Shown: piece after piece, positions 37,067 to 48,977 of the stretch
Layout: every line of letters begins with the position of its first letter
Position numbering within the stretch: the first letter of the stretch is position 1
From: Lycorma delicatula
Taxonomy: Eukaryota; Arthropoda; Insecta; Hemiptera; Fulgoridae
Reading direction: 5' to 3'
Assembly: GCF_047948215.1 (NCBI RefSeq)
Contig: NC_134456.1
Span: 194,043,034-194,107,033, forward strand
Length of the DNA stretch: 64,000 nt
The notes under the pieces: generated by a model
Database searches by the model: none
Told to the model about the DNA's origin: nothing
What the model saw: the letters and a program-made list of their open reading frames with translations, nothing else
Position numbers and translations under genes: made by a program

Positions 37067-38193
37067 CCGTGCTGCTCCCCAGCGTTATTATTACAAAGTA
37101 ATATTATATATTTAAAAATCTGATGCGGACATCACAAAACTTCCTTGTACGCCTATTAAATTACATGCGTACATTTTTTGCTGCACTTTATTTAAACTTA
37201 TTTCATTTGAAAGTGAGATACAATCCTCCAATTCATTAATAAAGTGGACAGTTACACAATTGCATTGTGGTGGACACCACATTTTTTTATGGTGCCCGAT
37301 TCAACATTTTAGTTCATATATTAATTTTGTTTCATGTCACTCAAGTAGTTACGTGGTGTAAGTGAGAACATGTTGGATCCGTAACCGTGCACACATCGGT
37401 TCGAATCCGACTTCATAAAACTTTCTTTTTTTTAAAATTTATTAATAATTAATAACCTCTGTAAACATTTTAAAATTAAAATGGGAAGTACATAAAATTT
37501 ATTTCACTAATAACTTCTAAATTTTTTTTATATGTATCTTTTTTTATTGATACTATTCAATTATTATTTATTGTAAAACTTTTTCACAGTCGGAGGCTAA
37601 TAATTATTAATAAAACAATATATTTAAATTAAAAAAAAAGTTGAAAAAATGCATGTATATAAAATCGAATTCGAACCGATGTGCCTTCCCCTATTAAGAT
37701 CCAAATATCTCATTAATTAAAATTTTATTTGGCTATAAGACTGAAAACAATGAAAATAAGTACCAAATACAATATATCTTTGAAAAGTACTCAATGAGAG
37801 CTTATTATTGCAGTTAAGAAAAAATCCAAATTTTTTTTGATTTTGGGCTTTTTGGACACTTTTAGTCCAGTGGATTGCAATCAAAAGAGAAGGTGCACAA
37901 CCAGACGTTACAACAGTACTAAATCCAAAATTTCAACATTCTACGGCCAACAGTTTTTGAGTTATGCGAGATACGAACGTACAAACATCATGCTGAAACT
38001 AGTGAAAATGGATTCAGGGATGGTCAAAATGGAAAATTCGGTTGAAATCGGAAAATCAAAATTTCTCGCGATCACAATACTTCCTTTACTTCGTAGAAGG
38101 GAATAAAAATCAACTAAAAACGTATTCCAGATAAAAGATAATGGATCCGTGCTGCTCCACAGCGTTATTATTAAAAAGTAATGTTATGTATTT
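37067..38193. mobile_element. Inverted-end element family, copy 4, rearranged and flanked by 47-bp direct repeats
   Basis: The core is 37139-38104, with left end ACTTCCTTGTACG and an eroded right end (CGTAGAAGGGAAT). About 270 bp at 37165-37435 is not present in the other copies. It includes an inverted duplicate of an internal segment, so GGTTCGAATCC (37398-37408) and its complement (about 37667-37680) face each other. Outside the core, a 47-bp sequence starting CCGTGCTGCTCC occurs at 37067-37113 and again, in the same orientation, at 38147-38193 (about 43 of 47 identical). The open frames inside are shadows. Confidence 0.6.
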
Positions 38194-39267
38194 TTTTTAA
38201 ATCGACTTAAAACTTATTCCATTTTAATACGTGTCACTTCCAAACCTCTTTATCTCTTTCGTTTCCTGCCACAGGTAAAATGCGCGCTCAAAACCTATTT
38301 CAGTCCGTCAAAACTGTCTACCGTAGGATCGGGCTGTTTTTTTTTTATTATGCTCGGAATGGCTCGCAGATATGTCATCAAACATCAAAAGACCTCCAAA
38401 GTGATTTTCCTATGAGTAATAGCCTCGTAAATTTCCTCAGTTAAGTAATAAATGAGAATTTTTTGAGGAATTCTCAGAGGAGATTCAAGTCGCTTGATAG
38501 AGATAGTCATTCCGAAAGAATAAAAATAAATCACCCCGATCTGTTCAGTAGAATGACCGACCACATGGATGGGAATAGGTTTTCAGCCCAGTATTTTTAA
38601 TATTCTGTATAAGATAAAAATTTACATGGGGAAATATACAGCTAAAAGTAGTAATCTGGAAAGTTTTCTTTTTTTTACATATATATATAGTTCTTTTCTC
38701 AAGCAAACTAAAAAATAAATAACATACATGAAAAATGCATATAATTTCCAACAAAGCATATCAGTTACTTCATTTAAAGAAAAGATTACAACAAAAGAAC
38801 GAAAAACGAAAAATTTGGAATTTTTTTATGTAAATTTAAATAATAAATAAATACTAGTTATTGTCACTACTGAATAATAATAATAGTCATGAAGATAATT
38901 AATCTATAGGAAAGGAACAGTAGGGAAAAATTTAAATGATTTACAACAAAGAAATGAAAAGAGCGATTTCTAAACCGATTCAAACAACTGAGGTATACTT
39001 TTGTAAGTCATAAATAATAGATAAATTCCGCTAGCGTTGATGCATTTAAAAAAAAACACTTGAGCAACGATGTAACATCCTATCCCCGTCACAATCTGCA
39101 CACGTAAAATATAATGTTTTCATTATTCAATGTGTGCAGAAACAATACGTAATTTCAACTTCACAAAGCAGACAGAAAAATTCTGTTTATCATTCAACGA
39201 TAGAATTAACTCATATAAACATATATTCGATTTAAAAAGTAGATTAACCTAAAAAAAATTAAAAATA
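38194..39267. other. AT-rich non-coding stretch
   Basis: A mildly GC-richer patch at 38220-38420 was not identified. No gene is supported. Confidence 0.4.
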
Positions 39268-40326
39268 AACAACTAACGGTACAAAGATTCTTTATTATGT
39301 TGAAAATTTATCCACTTAAAACACCAGATTGGATTTTTTTAAAAATTATATACAAGAACGATTGATGGTTAATAAATTTATTTCTAAGAAAATTAGGCAA
39401 CCGAGCTAATTTTCTGCCTAGGGCACAGCCTTATGCGGTGTGCTTATAAATTCGGGACTGCGTGGAATAATAAATAATTACAATAAATTAAAAAAAAGAA
39501 AGACGTTAGTGATACAGCACTCGATGGATGCGATTTACAATTTATATAGTACATAAACCAACAGTATAATTAAGTACAAAATTACAGTGTTAATTTTGTA
39601 GATATATAACAGTGAACGCATATCAGTAACAGAATACGAGAGGGCAGCACATTATAGTTGTTAATAATGACCTTATTGTTAAATTGCATGCAACAAAATA
39701 ACATAAAGGTATTAACGGTTTACAAGACAGTTAACGGACTGCTAGTAACAATATATTATTCTAGAAATTATGTTAGCTATTATAATAAATATAAATCACA
39801 ATAAATATTTCGTCGGAGATAGATAATAATTTACCGATTTAAACTCAAATAATAATAATAATGATGTTAATGAACGATAATTAGTTCAATAACGAAACAA
39901 TACATGGAGTGCTTATATTTTATCGGTAAGTACCGTTTAGTTACGTTCAATTATTAATTTAATAAGGAAAATCACAGTGTATAAATTAAAAATTAATATA
40001 TTTAAGATTAAAAACAACCCTGAAAAAGCAGGTCCACAGCCGGAATATTTGCACAAAACTAATAATTAATTTTCAAAAATCTTGCACTGATCTAGAAGCC
40101 CAACAAAAAAGCATAAAAAACCATTAGAAAGGAAGAAAGTATGATGTAATGTTAAAGGATGAATAGCAAAAAAGAAATTATCTACCCGTACAAGAATTAC
40201 AAAAAAATAAAAAATAAAATCCATCCAAAGCACAGCATAAAGACAACAGTCTACAGGCAATAGACTACCATTACCTCTACAATTCTTCGACAGTTAACAA
40301 CTAACGGTACAAAGATTCTTTATTAT
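39268..40326 (+). repeat. 1-kb segment bounded by exact 31-bp direct repeats
   Basis: The 31 bases at 39268-39298 (starting AACAACTAACGGTACAAAG) are repeated exactly at 40296-40326. Homology stops sharply on both sides of each copy. The 997 bp between them is AT-rich, with one anonymous 64-codon minus-strand frame (40260-40066), and shows no terminal inverted repeats. The repeat is too long for a normal target duplication. A filler-DNA or template-switch duplication, or two insertions of one tiny element, are possible. Confidence 0.6.
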
Positions 40327-40550
40327 TCTTCTAATACTTATAAACAGGATGGTATCAATATATTACCAATCTGTTTTTGATCTAACAGCTTAAATGTATG
40401 CTGCAAGAAGTTATTCTTAATCCAGTAGTAAAAAGCCAACTTAGAACATCTCATTTTCTATCAGGTAACCCTCTCCTACCTCAATTCTGTTGCGTGTAGA
40501 AGTATCGAACATCTATAAAACATTCATCTAAAGCCTGCTGTAATACAATT

Positions 40551-40597
<47 letters not shown>

Positions 40598-42294
40598 AAT
40601 AATACAAAAAACTTAGTAAAAAACTGCAGGTCTCAGTGTGATTTGATTCTCAGCGAAAATCGACTTTGGTTTTTCAATACCTACTGCAAATGAAAGTACG
40701 TTAAGAAAAAGTGATTTTAAAAAATTTATTCTTATATGAATAACAATGTATTATCTCGTTATAATACTGAAAATATTCACTACAATAATTTCTGCGTTAC
40801 TTTAAAAAAATAAATAAATAAATAATAATCTTAAATATAGAAATGCTATTTTTTTCCTAGCAAGGTAAGAGGTAGAAATAAATTTAGCTAGTATAGAAGA
40901 TATGTTTTATCATAAGGACCTAGCAGATCAAATTGAAATGATTAGTTATACAGACGAAGGACATTTAGAATGTGTTCTGAAATGTTATGCTAGTATCAAT
41001 AATCCCTAGGTTACAGTTAGGCGTAGACAGAAACTACGCAAATGTGTATTACGACATTCCTCATCCTACCCATTGGAGGCTCCTAACCTCTACGTTCAGT
41101 TAACAAATTTTAATATAATATATTTATTTAAAACATGTGATAACATTTAACAGAATCTAAAACTGGAGGAAATTTTAAAATGGTACAAAGTTTAAACCAA
41201 ATACTGAGAAACATAAATAAAAAAAATAACTGAAATTTTTAATTATGTTTACTGAATTTTATTAATAAACTAAGTCGAATATTTATGAAAGTATCAAGGA
41301 AATTCAGTATAAGGTGAAAAAAATTTGGATAAAAACATCCTAATTAAATGTTTTCAAAAGATAACAGCATAAAGCGGAATGGATTAGAAATAAAAAATTA
41401 AGAGAATGAGTAGGAAAAAGAGAAACGAATATTTTGATTAAAATGGAGAATGAATGAACGAACAAAGAAAGAAAGAAAGAAAGAGAAAAATTCAATTTTT
41501 TTTTTAAATGTCTGAACGTAAAAAAAGAAAATCATGTTTATTTCATTCGTAAACAATCTACGTGACTACAGTATACGAAAAAAAAATCTCCAAGTGTATC
41601 TTGAAAAAGGTAAAGTAAATTATACTAATTTTTTATTAATAATTTAATTAACTTATTCATAAATTAATCAATAAATTTTTCATTTATTTATTTATTTATA
41701 ACATCAGTTTGATTTTAAATACGAGTAATGTATTACAAACAAACAAACAAACACACAAACACACACGTTCTTTAAATTCATAGATGTAATTCATTTAGTA
41801 CTGTATGGTAAATAAGAGAATCTATTACAAGCTAAACAAAATAGAAAGTTTTAAATTTTACGATACTTTTTATCAACAAATTCAAATAACAAAACGTTAA
41901 ATACTTTCTAAAGAGTACATAAACGATCAATCTAACAACATTAAAAAAATTAACATTTCAAATTAAAGAGAAAATTCTTGAAGAAATACAATAAATAAGG
42001 CGAAAAAGTCAGCGAAATATTTTTTTGCGTTAATTTTTCTTAATGTTTAACCCTATTTTAAATGGACTTAAAGATATAACATAAACATTCATTTCAAGAA
42101 TACTTCTAGTCCATAAAAACTACCTTATTATTTTTATTGTGTAGTTATTTAAAAATATAAAAAGCCATTAAAAACTAAGTAATGTTATATTACGCCACAG
42201 TTCGCCGTAATCATTAAGTTACACAACGCTATTATCTGTAAAACTAATATTTAGAAAGCAAACTTAAGAAAAACGACACTTTAAAAAACAAAAA
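40327..42294. other. AT-rich stretch with microsatellites
   Basis: (AC)n-(AT)n compound at 40551-40597, (GAAA)n at about 41464-41487 and a CAAA/CACA run at about 41740-41768. No gene is supported. Confidence 0.5.
40551..40597. repeat. (AC)n(AT)n compound microsatellite
   Basis: About 13 AC units are followed directly by about 10 AT units. Confidence 0.95.
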
Positions 42295-42600
42295 TGACGT
42301 CATAAATGCGGATGTAAGTACGCCTCAGTCGTCAGACGGGCGGGCGCTAGCAGAGTTAAGTTACTTAGAAGGGATGGAGGAGCACACTGGTGGATGATGG
42401 TTGCTAATTACTAGTAGCCAGCCAGGGCTTCTCACTGTGATTTTGGACGCTCCGGTAGCCGCTTGATTTATTAACCGTTTCCCATTAAATCCTGTACCGT
42501 CCTGCGTCTCTTCATCCTGCTACCAACAACGCTGTACTATGAACAGTACTGAAACAATACCGTAGAGGCGAATTTCCCCTAGGGACTACTATTTTATGAT
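42295..42600. other. GC-rich island, possible first exon or element 5' end
   Basis: About 300 bp is markedly richer in G+C and CpG than the surrounding kilobases. It starts with a promoter-like motif pair (listed at 42325). Short ATGs lead only to very short frames, so any transcript here would be a 5' untranslated or non-coding exon. Alternatively it is the 5' end of a LINE, since these carry the same kind of internal promoter. No GT donor of good quality was found. Confidence 0.3.
42325..42358 (+). promoter_or_regulatory. Initiator plus DPE-like core promoter
   Basis: TCAGTC at 42325-42330 matches the arthropod initiator. Taking A at 42327 as +1, positions +28 to +32 (42354-42358) read AGTTA, which fits the DPE consensus RGWYV at the exact required spacing, and +24 is G as preferred. 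There is no TATA box at -30. The match to short motifs can arise by chance; the coincidence with a GC-rich island makes it worth testing. Confidence 0.3.
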
Positions 42601-44035
42601 CATTTTTGTGATGGAATTACATATACAGTATACAGAACGATTTATACTAGATAAACAGTTACACAAAAATAAAACGTAAATGAAAATATCATCCGATTTT
42701 ATAACGGTCTAACAGTAGTAATTGCTAGCAAAAATGAGGTTTTGGAATAATAAGTTATGTAATAAGTGGAGAATACAATAGGCAAGTGAATAAAATACTG
42801 CTCCCAATCCGAATTAGATTTAGCGCTATAAAATCGAGCAATTATTGAACCATATTTTTCTCTGTCAAAATATTAAACCTCGATAAATTAGATAAAAAAT
42901 GAAGCAACTGTAAATTAATTGGAAGTATAAATTATAAAACAATATTTTATTTCTGTTTTAAAATGGCAATAAACTATAAATATTCGAATTTATAAACTAT
43001 AAACATTACAATATTTATATTATATTTTATAATTAAATCTACCTAGAATACTTAATAAAATAACCTATAATTGAAATCCTACGTATACGTGAACAAAACT
43101 TAAATTATGAGATATGAATATATAAGTTAAAAGCACATAATATATATTATTTGAGAACGTTCTAGAACCTTTAATTTAAAGTTAATACCTAGAACTACGT
43201 AATCACTTCGATTGTAAAAAAAATTATTATTAATTATAAAGGAAAACTAAATACAGGACCTAATTCTAAATAAAACAAGAAATAAATAATATAAAAAAAC
43301 TTACTAAGCAATAAAAACACATTTAGAGAATAAAACATAACTGGAATAACAAAATAATGCGAGCTGTACAAGAGAGAATAGAAAGGTTTTTTTTATACAG
43401 TCAATACCATCTAAACTGGGCACCCTACTCGACTCCTTTTATACAATGTAGGATAAGACAAGTTTTATCGCAAGAAAAACCTACAGCAGTTGTTTTTTTT
43501 TATTACATCCAGGAAATAATTTTTTCTATATAACTGTTGAAGATGATAGTTTAATATTCGAAATGGGGAAAATAGTTGCATATTTTTTTCCTTTCTGTGA
43601 ACAGTGCATGTATATTCTAATAGTTATTTAAAACGTAGACGATAAGGCAATTTAAAATATCTAACGTAAGAATTTAGTAAGAATTTTATCTGATTAGTTC
43701 TAAAACCTATTAAATTTTACTACTAAAAGTCTGGACGCAAATTTTGAATAAATAATATTACAAAAATTTTTAAAAACTTTCTTTATGCTTTTTAGTCATA
43801 TTTTAATCAAATTATCACACATTACATGAGTTTAATTAGTAGGTTAATTTGGATTTCAAATGAAAACATCGTATATTGATTGAAATTTCTAATATATTTA
43901 TAAAATATCAAACAAATTTTCAATCAAACATTCACAATACAAAGTAACGAAATAGTGAAATGTTTGACTATTGAAATATAATTGTAAATTAACAGAACTT
44001 TTTTTTTTTTTTGCTTATATACATTTTACAAATTT
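42601..44035. other. AT-rich non-coding stretch
   Basis: Nothing recognisable was found. Confidence 0.45.
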
Positions 44036-44279
44036 ACCCGCGTACGAAGGGATGTTTGCAAAAGAAATACTGGAATATTATATTGTCACCCGACCTTAGT
44101 AAATGTGCAAAATTTCATCAATACGCAATCTCAAGAAGTATGTTAAATTATTACACATGCACTTTTAATTTACCCCCTGGGTTTTTGTAAAAGTAATGGT
44201 GGAATGTTGTATCGTCACCTGACCTTTTTAACAGTGCAAAATTTCATCAATCGACAATGTCAAGAAGTACGTTAAATTA
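44036..44279 (+). repeat. Imperfect direct duplication, period about 136 bp
   Basis: The segments 44036-44151 and 44172-44279 share TACCC, GTAAAAG/GCAAAAG, GGAATATT/GGAATGTT, a TCACCTGACCTT block, GTGCAAAATTTCATCAAT and CAAGAAGTACGTTAAATTA in the same order. The wording near the end (TTTCATCAAT...AAGAAGTACGTTAAATT...TTTGAGAACAAACAT) resembles the leader side of Helitron-like elements, but only loosely. Confidence 0.6.
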
Positions 44280-45914
44280 AGGATGCAAGATTTGAGAACA
44301 AACATGAAAAAAATAAAAAAAACATTGCGAGTTAAAATAAAGCAATAAATAATGTTTTTTCAAACAAATCGAATCCATATCAATTCAAGAAGTTATATTC
44401 CACACGATAAACATAATAAATGAAACGGAACAAAAGGTTTCTCTTGTTTTGTTTATACCTTTATATTTGAATTTGGCTAAAAATAACTATCTACTTCAAA
44501 CAAAATGAAAAAGTTAATACTGTTTTGCCCCGACTTTAATACTGAAAAATCTAAATATCAAAGGCGGGTTTATATTTAATATCAATTTTTGTATTCCGTT
44601 AAAATTATGCATTAACCAGATCTCAATTCGATTTTATTTTCGTAAAAAAAACAAATTCTACATTTTAACGATGTATGTATTTACACAACGGTACATTTTA
44701 CTTAAAAAAATCAGTCAATTAAAGGAATTAGTAACAGTTTAATGGAAAAGGAGAAAGAATCACTTCAGATCGTATAGTATTTATGTGTAATTTACTTTAT
44801 CGTATAAATATAGTCATCTAAATGTACTAACGATGATAACAGAAAAAATTTTTTAAACTGTAAACAGTTCAATATTTCTGTAATTACGAGCGAAGAAAAG
44901 AAATAGGTCCACACATTGAACTTGGAAGTTCTCTGCTTCTTTTTTATAACACTTACACAAACTAAATGTAGATATTTTTAAAGGTAAAAATCAATTGCAG
45001 GGGGGAACGGAAATAATCATCGCGATATATAGTAATACAGTAAATGAAAGTGATTCACAGATTTCTTTTTTAATAATGTAAAGCACTCTTTAAACAGCCT
45101 CTTTCAAATAATCATCGAGTTCATGTAAATCCAAAAAAAAACATTTTTCATCGATTTTTTTTATTATTGGACAAGGTTAAGAGGCATCAGATCGTTCCCA
45201 ATTCAGCCCAAATAAACCGAGAGAAGTATTAGCGTAAAAGATGAACAAAATCTACGTACCACTGGTGTATGGAGCATAAGATAGGTCTACCGCTATCTTT
45301 AAAGAAACTGAATATTTCAAATTTCAGTCCAAATATACTGAAGTTAACGAAGGAAGTTATAAATAAACAATCCCGTAAAAGGTAAAAAACTCTTTACAAA
45401 ATTTAATCGAAAACAAGTTTTTCGAAATTAACTTCGGAAAGTACATTTTAGTCCTATTAAAATGAGTACAACCACAGATACGCAAACATAATTTTTATTA
45501 ACACGAAGTGTATAACAACTGGAATCCTCTTTGAATTAATAAAAATACTTCAAATTAGGAAAAATCTTTCAATTAGTAAAAATACAATTAACAAATTTTA
45601 CTAAACACAATGTTTGTGCCTTACTAAACTATCTTAAAAACTATCTTACGAAACTGATGTTCTTCCTAGTTCTGCCAAGGCTTTATAAATTAATAAGAAT
45701 ATTATATACCTGCTTCCAGGTAGTTGTACAATTAAGTGATAATTATTTAGAATTAATCCTTAGGCAAAGTTATAGTTTGTAATTTAGTTGTAGTTTTTTT
45801 ATAACAACTATATTTATGGGTTGTATTCATTCAAGTAAATTACTCAAGGTAAGGCAAAAAAAAAGGAGAATGAGATAGAAGATAAATAAAAATTTTAAAA
45901 AATATATATTATTA
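44280..45914. other. AT-rich non-coding stretch
   Basis: No open frame or repeat was recognised. Confidence 0.45.
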
Positions 45915-46610
45915 CTAGCAGACGCAGCAGTGCTTCGCTATTGCTAGATTTGAGTATATATATATATTAAACGAACACAATTGAAAGTTTTATAAGACAT
46001 TAACGAAATGAATATTACAGAACTTCACAAAATTTAAACTTTCTCTTTTTCCCTTTTACCCTTTCTTCCATTTTCCATTTCCCCAATTCCCTATTTTTAT
46101 TTTTACTATAACCATTTTTCCTTTCCCCCATTTTACCCACATTCCTCCCCCCTTTCCTTCCTCATTTCTCTTTTCCTTATTCCCCATTCCTCTTCCCCTT
46201 TCCAGTTTTTCTCCATTCCCCTTTCCATTTCCTTTTCCCTTTCTTCCATTCTTCCCTTTTATTTTTTCGATTTTCCCTTTTCCAATTTTTATCTTTCTTC
46301 CTTTTGCCCCGCGCAAATTAGCAGTACAGCAGTTTTTTAGTCTATAGCGGACACACATATCGGAAACGTAAATGAAATGGAATCGTAACACTAATATTTA
46401 GTATCGCGTGTGCTGCTTTTACGTCCAACAAATAGCGCTGTTTTTAAAAAAAAGCATGTTTTTACCTGTCACAGGTGTGACATCTAAGGTATATAAAAAC
46501 ACGCGCGTATTCGAATGCAACATTGTGTCAAAATTTCAAAGCAATCGGTGAATAACTTTCGGAGATCTACAATTTTGAACAAACTAACATTTACATTTTT
46601 ATTATGTAGA
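45915..46610 (-). mobile_element. Helitron-like non-autonomous element, copy 3 (best ends)
   Basis: Read on the minus strand it begins TCTACATAATAAAAATGTAA (from 46610) and ends CTGCTAG (45915 end). The base before TC is A and the base after CTAG is T, so it sits between A and T exactly as Helitrons do. A stem-loop (AGCAAT...ACTGCT, one mismatch) lies 7 nt before CTAG. The interior has the shared ACCGATTGCTTTGAAA and AACAGCGCTATTTGTTGGACG blocks, and a pyrimidine-rich plus strand at 46040-46310 (purine-rich in element sense). The 111-codon minus frame (46391-46056) is mostly the translated purine tract and does not encode Rep or helicase. Confidence 0.75.
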
Positions 46611-48296
46611 TATTTAAATACGATAACTTAAAAAGTTAGTTATATTTCAAGGGTCTCACATTTATAAAGCATTAATTAATATAAGCTGAAACACTAAAAT
46701 ATATATCGTAGATACCGGTGTTCTTTGGTGGTTGGGTTTCAATTAATCCCACGTCTCACGAATAGTCGGTCCGTGTTTGTTCAAGACTACATATTTACCG
46801 GTACAGTTACATTACACTGATAAGTAGCTAATAATTGTAAATTTTGATGCGACTATAAATAAAAACATTAAAATATATATATATATATATAACAATTATA
46901 ATGTGAAGGAAGACGAAATTATTCAAGTCTAGAATGAAAATAAAGTAGTAGTCCAGCAAATACAGTAACACATTTAAAACCGTAAATTAGAATCAATAGT
47001 AATGATAAAATAGTATAATTATTATTGTTATTAATTTGAATAATATTGATTTTTTTTATTAGATTCAATAATTAAATAAATAAAACACTTATCTAAATGA
47101 AGTTAAATAAATTAATATAATATTTATTTATTAACAAATTTTTTAAGTGTATTTATTAAAGTAAATTAAGCTTTAATTGCGAATAAGCCAAAAAAAAATC
47201 GCAATCGTTGGCTGTCTACGGGAACAAATCAAGTAAATTAAAAATAATTTAGAATTCCGTAATTTCCGGTTAAAGGAAGGAATAGTCGAAGGTAAGAAAT
47301 AAAAAAAAAACCGTTTAACGGAAAAGTTAATGAGAGAAAATTAAAGGGTGGTGACAGAACTGAATATTGCCGCAAACTCACTAGCACGGCATCTGTGCTA
47401 GGTTGACTTAAGATATTGAAATATCTTCTTAAATGCTTCTTTCCCATTCCTCTTGTTCGAAAGCACGGTGGAAACGTGAAGATGGCGCTATGCCATTCTC
47501 CTTTCCGAATATTCTTCTCACAAGAAATCTACAACATTCCGTTGCCAAAATCAATTCCACTCTCCATTTTAATTTTATTTTATCTTTTAAGATTCAAGTC
47601 TCGTTCCGGACGAATGCGATGTCTACAATATGAATTTCCTCTATTTAGTAAATACTTTAATTTAAACATAAATTAAATGATTCATTTTCTAAGAGATGTG
47701 CTGAACTAAGAGAATAAATTTAATAAATAATCCTTCCAACGTACAGAATATGTGAAAATCCGTAAACAAAAATACACTTAACCGTACAAAACAACACAAT
47801 ATTTGGTTAAATGATATAAAATTTCGTATAAATGGACGGACATATTCACTAAACAAAATTTAAATAAAAAATACTAGGTTACCCAAGCGTTAGATAAATT
47901 ATAATCATAGAAGAGTACATCAGCGGCTTAACAAATAAAACTGATGATATTATAAAGAGAGAAAGAAATTTACATATCCATCCCTGAAATAAAATTTTCT
48001 AAAGATGAAAATTACTCAACGAGTTATCTATGGGCCAATCTCCAGTGATAGTGTAACACGTTATTGGGGAGAAACCGTTCAGCTGACGAAAAAATAATTG
48101 TACACGTCCATAATCTTCTAGTTTCCTGTTTTTTGATGACTTATTATTTACTTAACTTAAAACAGTAAAATTTATTTTTTAAATATGTTAGTGTTTTATT
48201 TCCAACTATTTGTCACAAATATATACACAGTATGTTATTATAATAGTAATATAATATTATACTAGCATAAATATACTATTACGTGGAAAATTATAA
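46611..48296. other. AT-rich stretch with a SINE fragment
   Basis: Apart from the SINE piece at 46703 and (AT)n at 46872-46891, nothing is recognised. Overlapping frames on both strands at 47238-47676 lie in a mildly less AT-rich patch and have no domain. Confidence 0.4.
46703..46815 (+). mobile_element. SINE fragment (GGTTGGG-core family)
   Basis: ATCGTAGATACCGGTGTTCT, then TTTGGTGGTTGGGTTTCAAT, a TCCCACGTCTC block and TTCAAGACTACA, follow the order of the copy at 14011. The head and end are missing. It lies about 90 bp beyond the Helitron-like copy 3. Confidence 0.7.
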
Positions 48297-48977
48297 TCAA
48301 TATAAATATAAATATATAAATTTAATGTTCGTTTGTTCAAAATCTTAAATCTCCGTATGTTGTTCACCGATTGCTTTGAAATTTCGACACAACATTGCAT
48401 TCGAATACGCGCGTGGTTCTGTATACCTAAGATGTCACACCGGTGACAGCTAAAAACATGCTTTTTTTTCAAAACAGCGCTATCTGTTGGGCGTGAAAGC
48501 AACACACGCTATACTAAATATTTTACGATTCCATTTCAATGTTTCCGATATGTATGTCCACAATAGACTAAAAAACCAATGGGTCGATTTACGCGCGAGG
48601 AAAAAGAAAGAAAGGGAAAACCGGAAAAAGGAAAAATCGAAAAGAAGGTAAAAAGGGGAGATGGAAAAGAGAAAAAAGGGAAAAACGGGGAAAAGAAAAA
48701 GGAAAGGAGACAAAGGAAAGGGGAAATAAAAAAGGGAAAGGAAAATAACAGAAAGATAACTCGGGGAAGGAAAGAGGAAAAGGGAATATGGTAAAAATGA
48801 AAATGGAGAAAGGAGGAAAAAGGAAAAGGGGAAAAATGAAAATGGGAAAAGGGAAAGGTTAAATTTTTTGAGGTTCCGTAATGTTCATTTTGTTAAATTT
48901 TTTATCAAACTTTCAATTCTGTTCATTTAATCTATATATAAATTCAAATCTAGCAATAGTGAAGCATTGTCTGCTAG
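48297..48977 (+). mobile_element. Helitron-like non-autonomous element, copy 4
   Basis: It starts TCAATATAAATATAAATA at 48297, preceded by A, and continues through AATGTTCGTTTGTTC, ACCGATTGCTTTGAAA, AACAGCGCTATCTGTTGGGCG and TCGATTTACGCGCG into a purine tract (about 48596-48860). It ends TAGCAATAGTGAAGCATTGT and CTGCTAG (48977). The next base is C rather than T. The stem GCAAT/ATTGT precedes the end. The 71-codon plus frame (48579-48794) and the opposite-strand frame are purine-tract artefacts. Confidence 0.7.

Noticed and set aside
46056..46391. 111-codon basic protein gene on the minus strand
   Set aside because: It translates the purine tract of a Helitron-like element (Lys/Gly/Arg/Glu runs). 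The other copies give different unrelated low-complexity frames.
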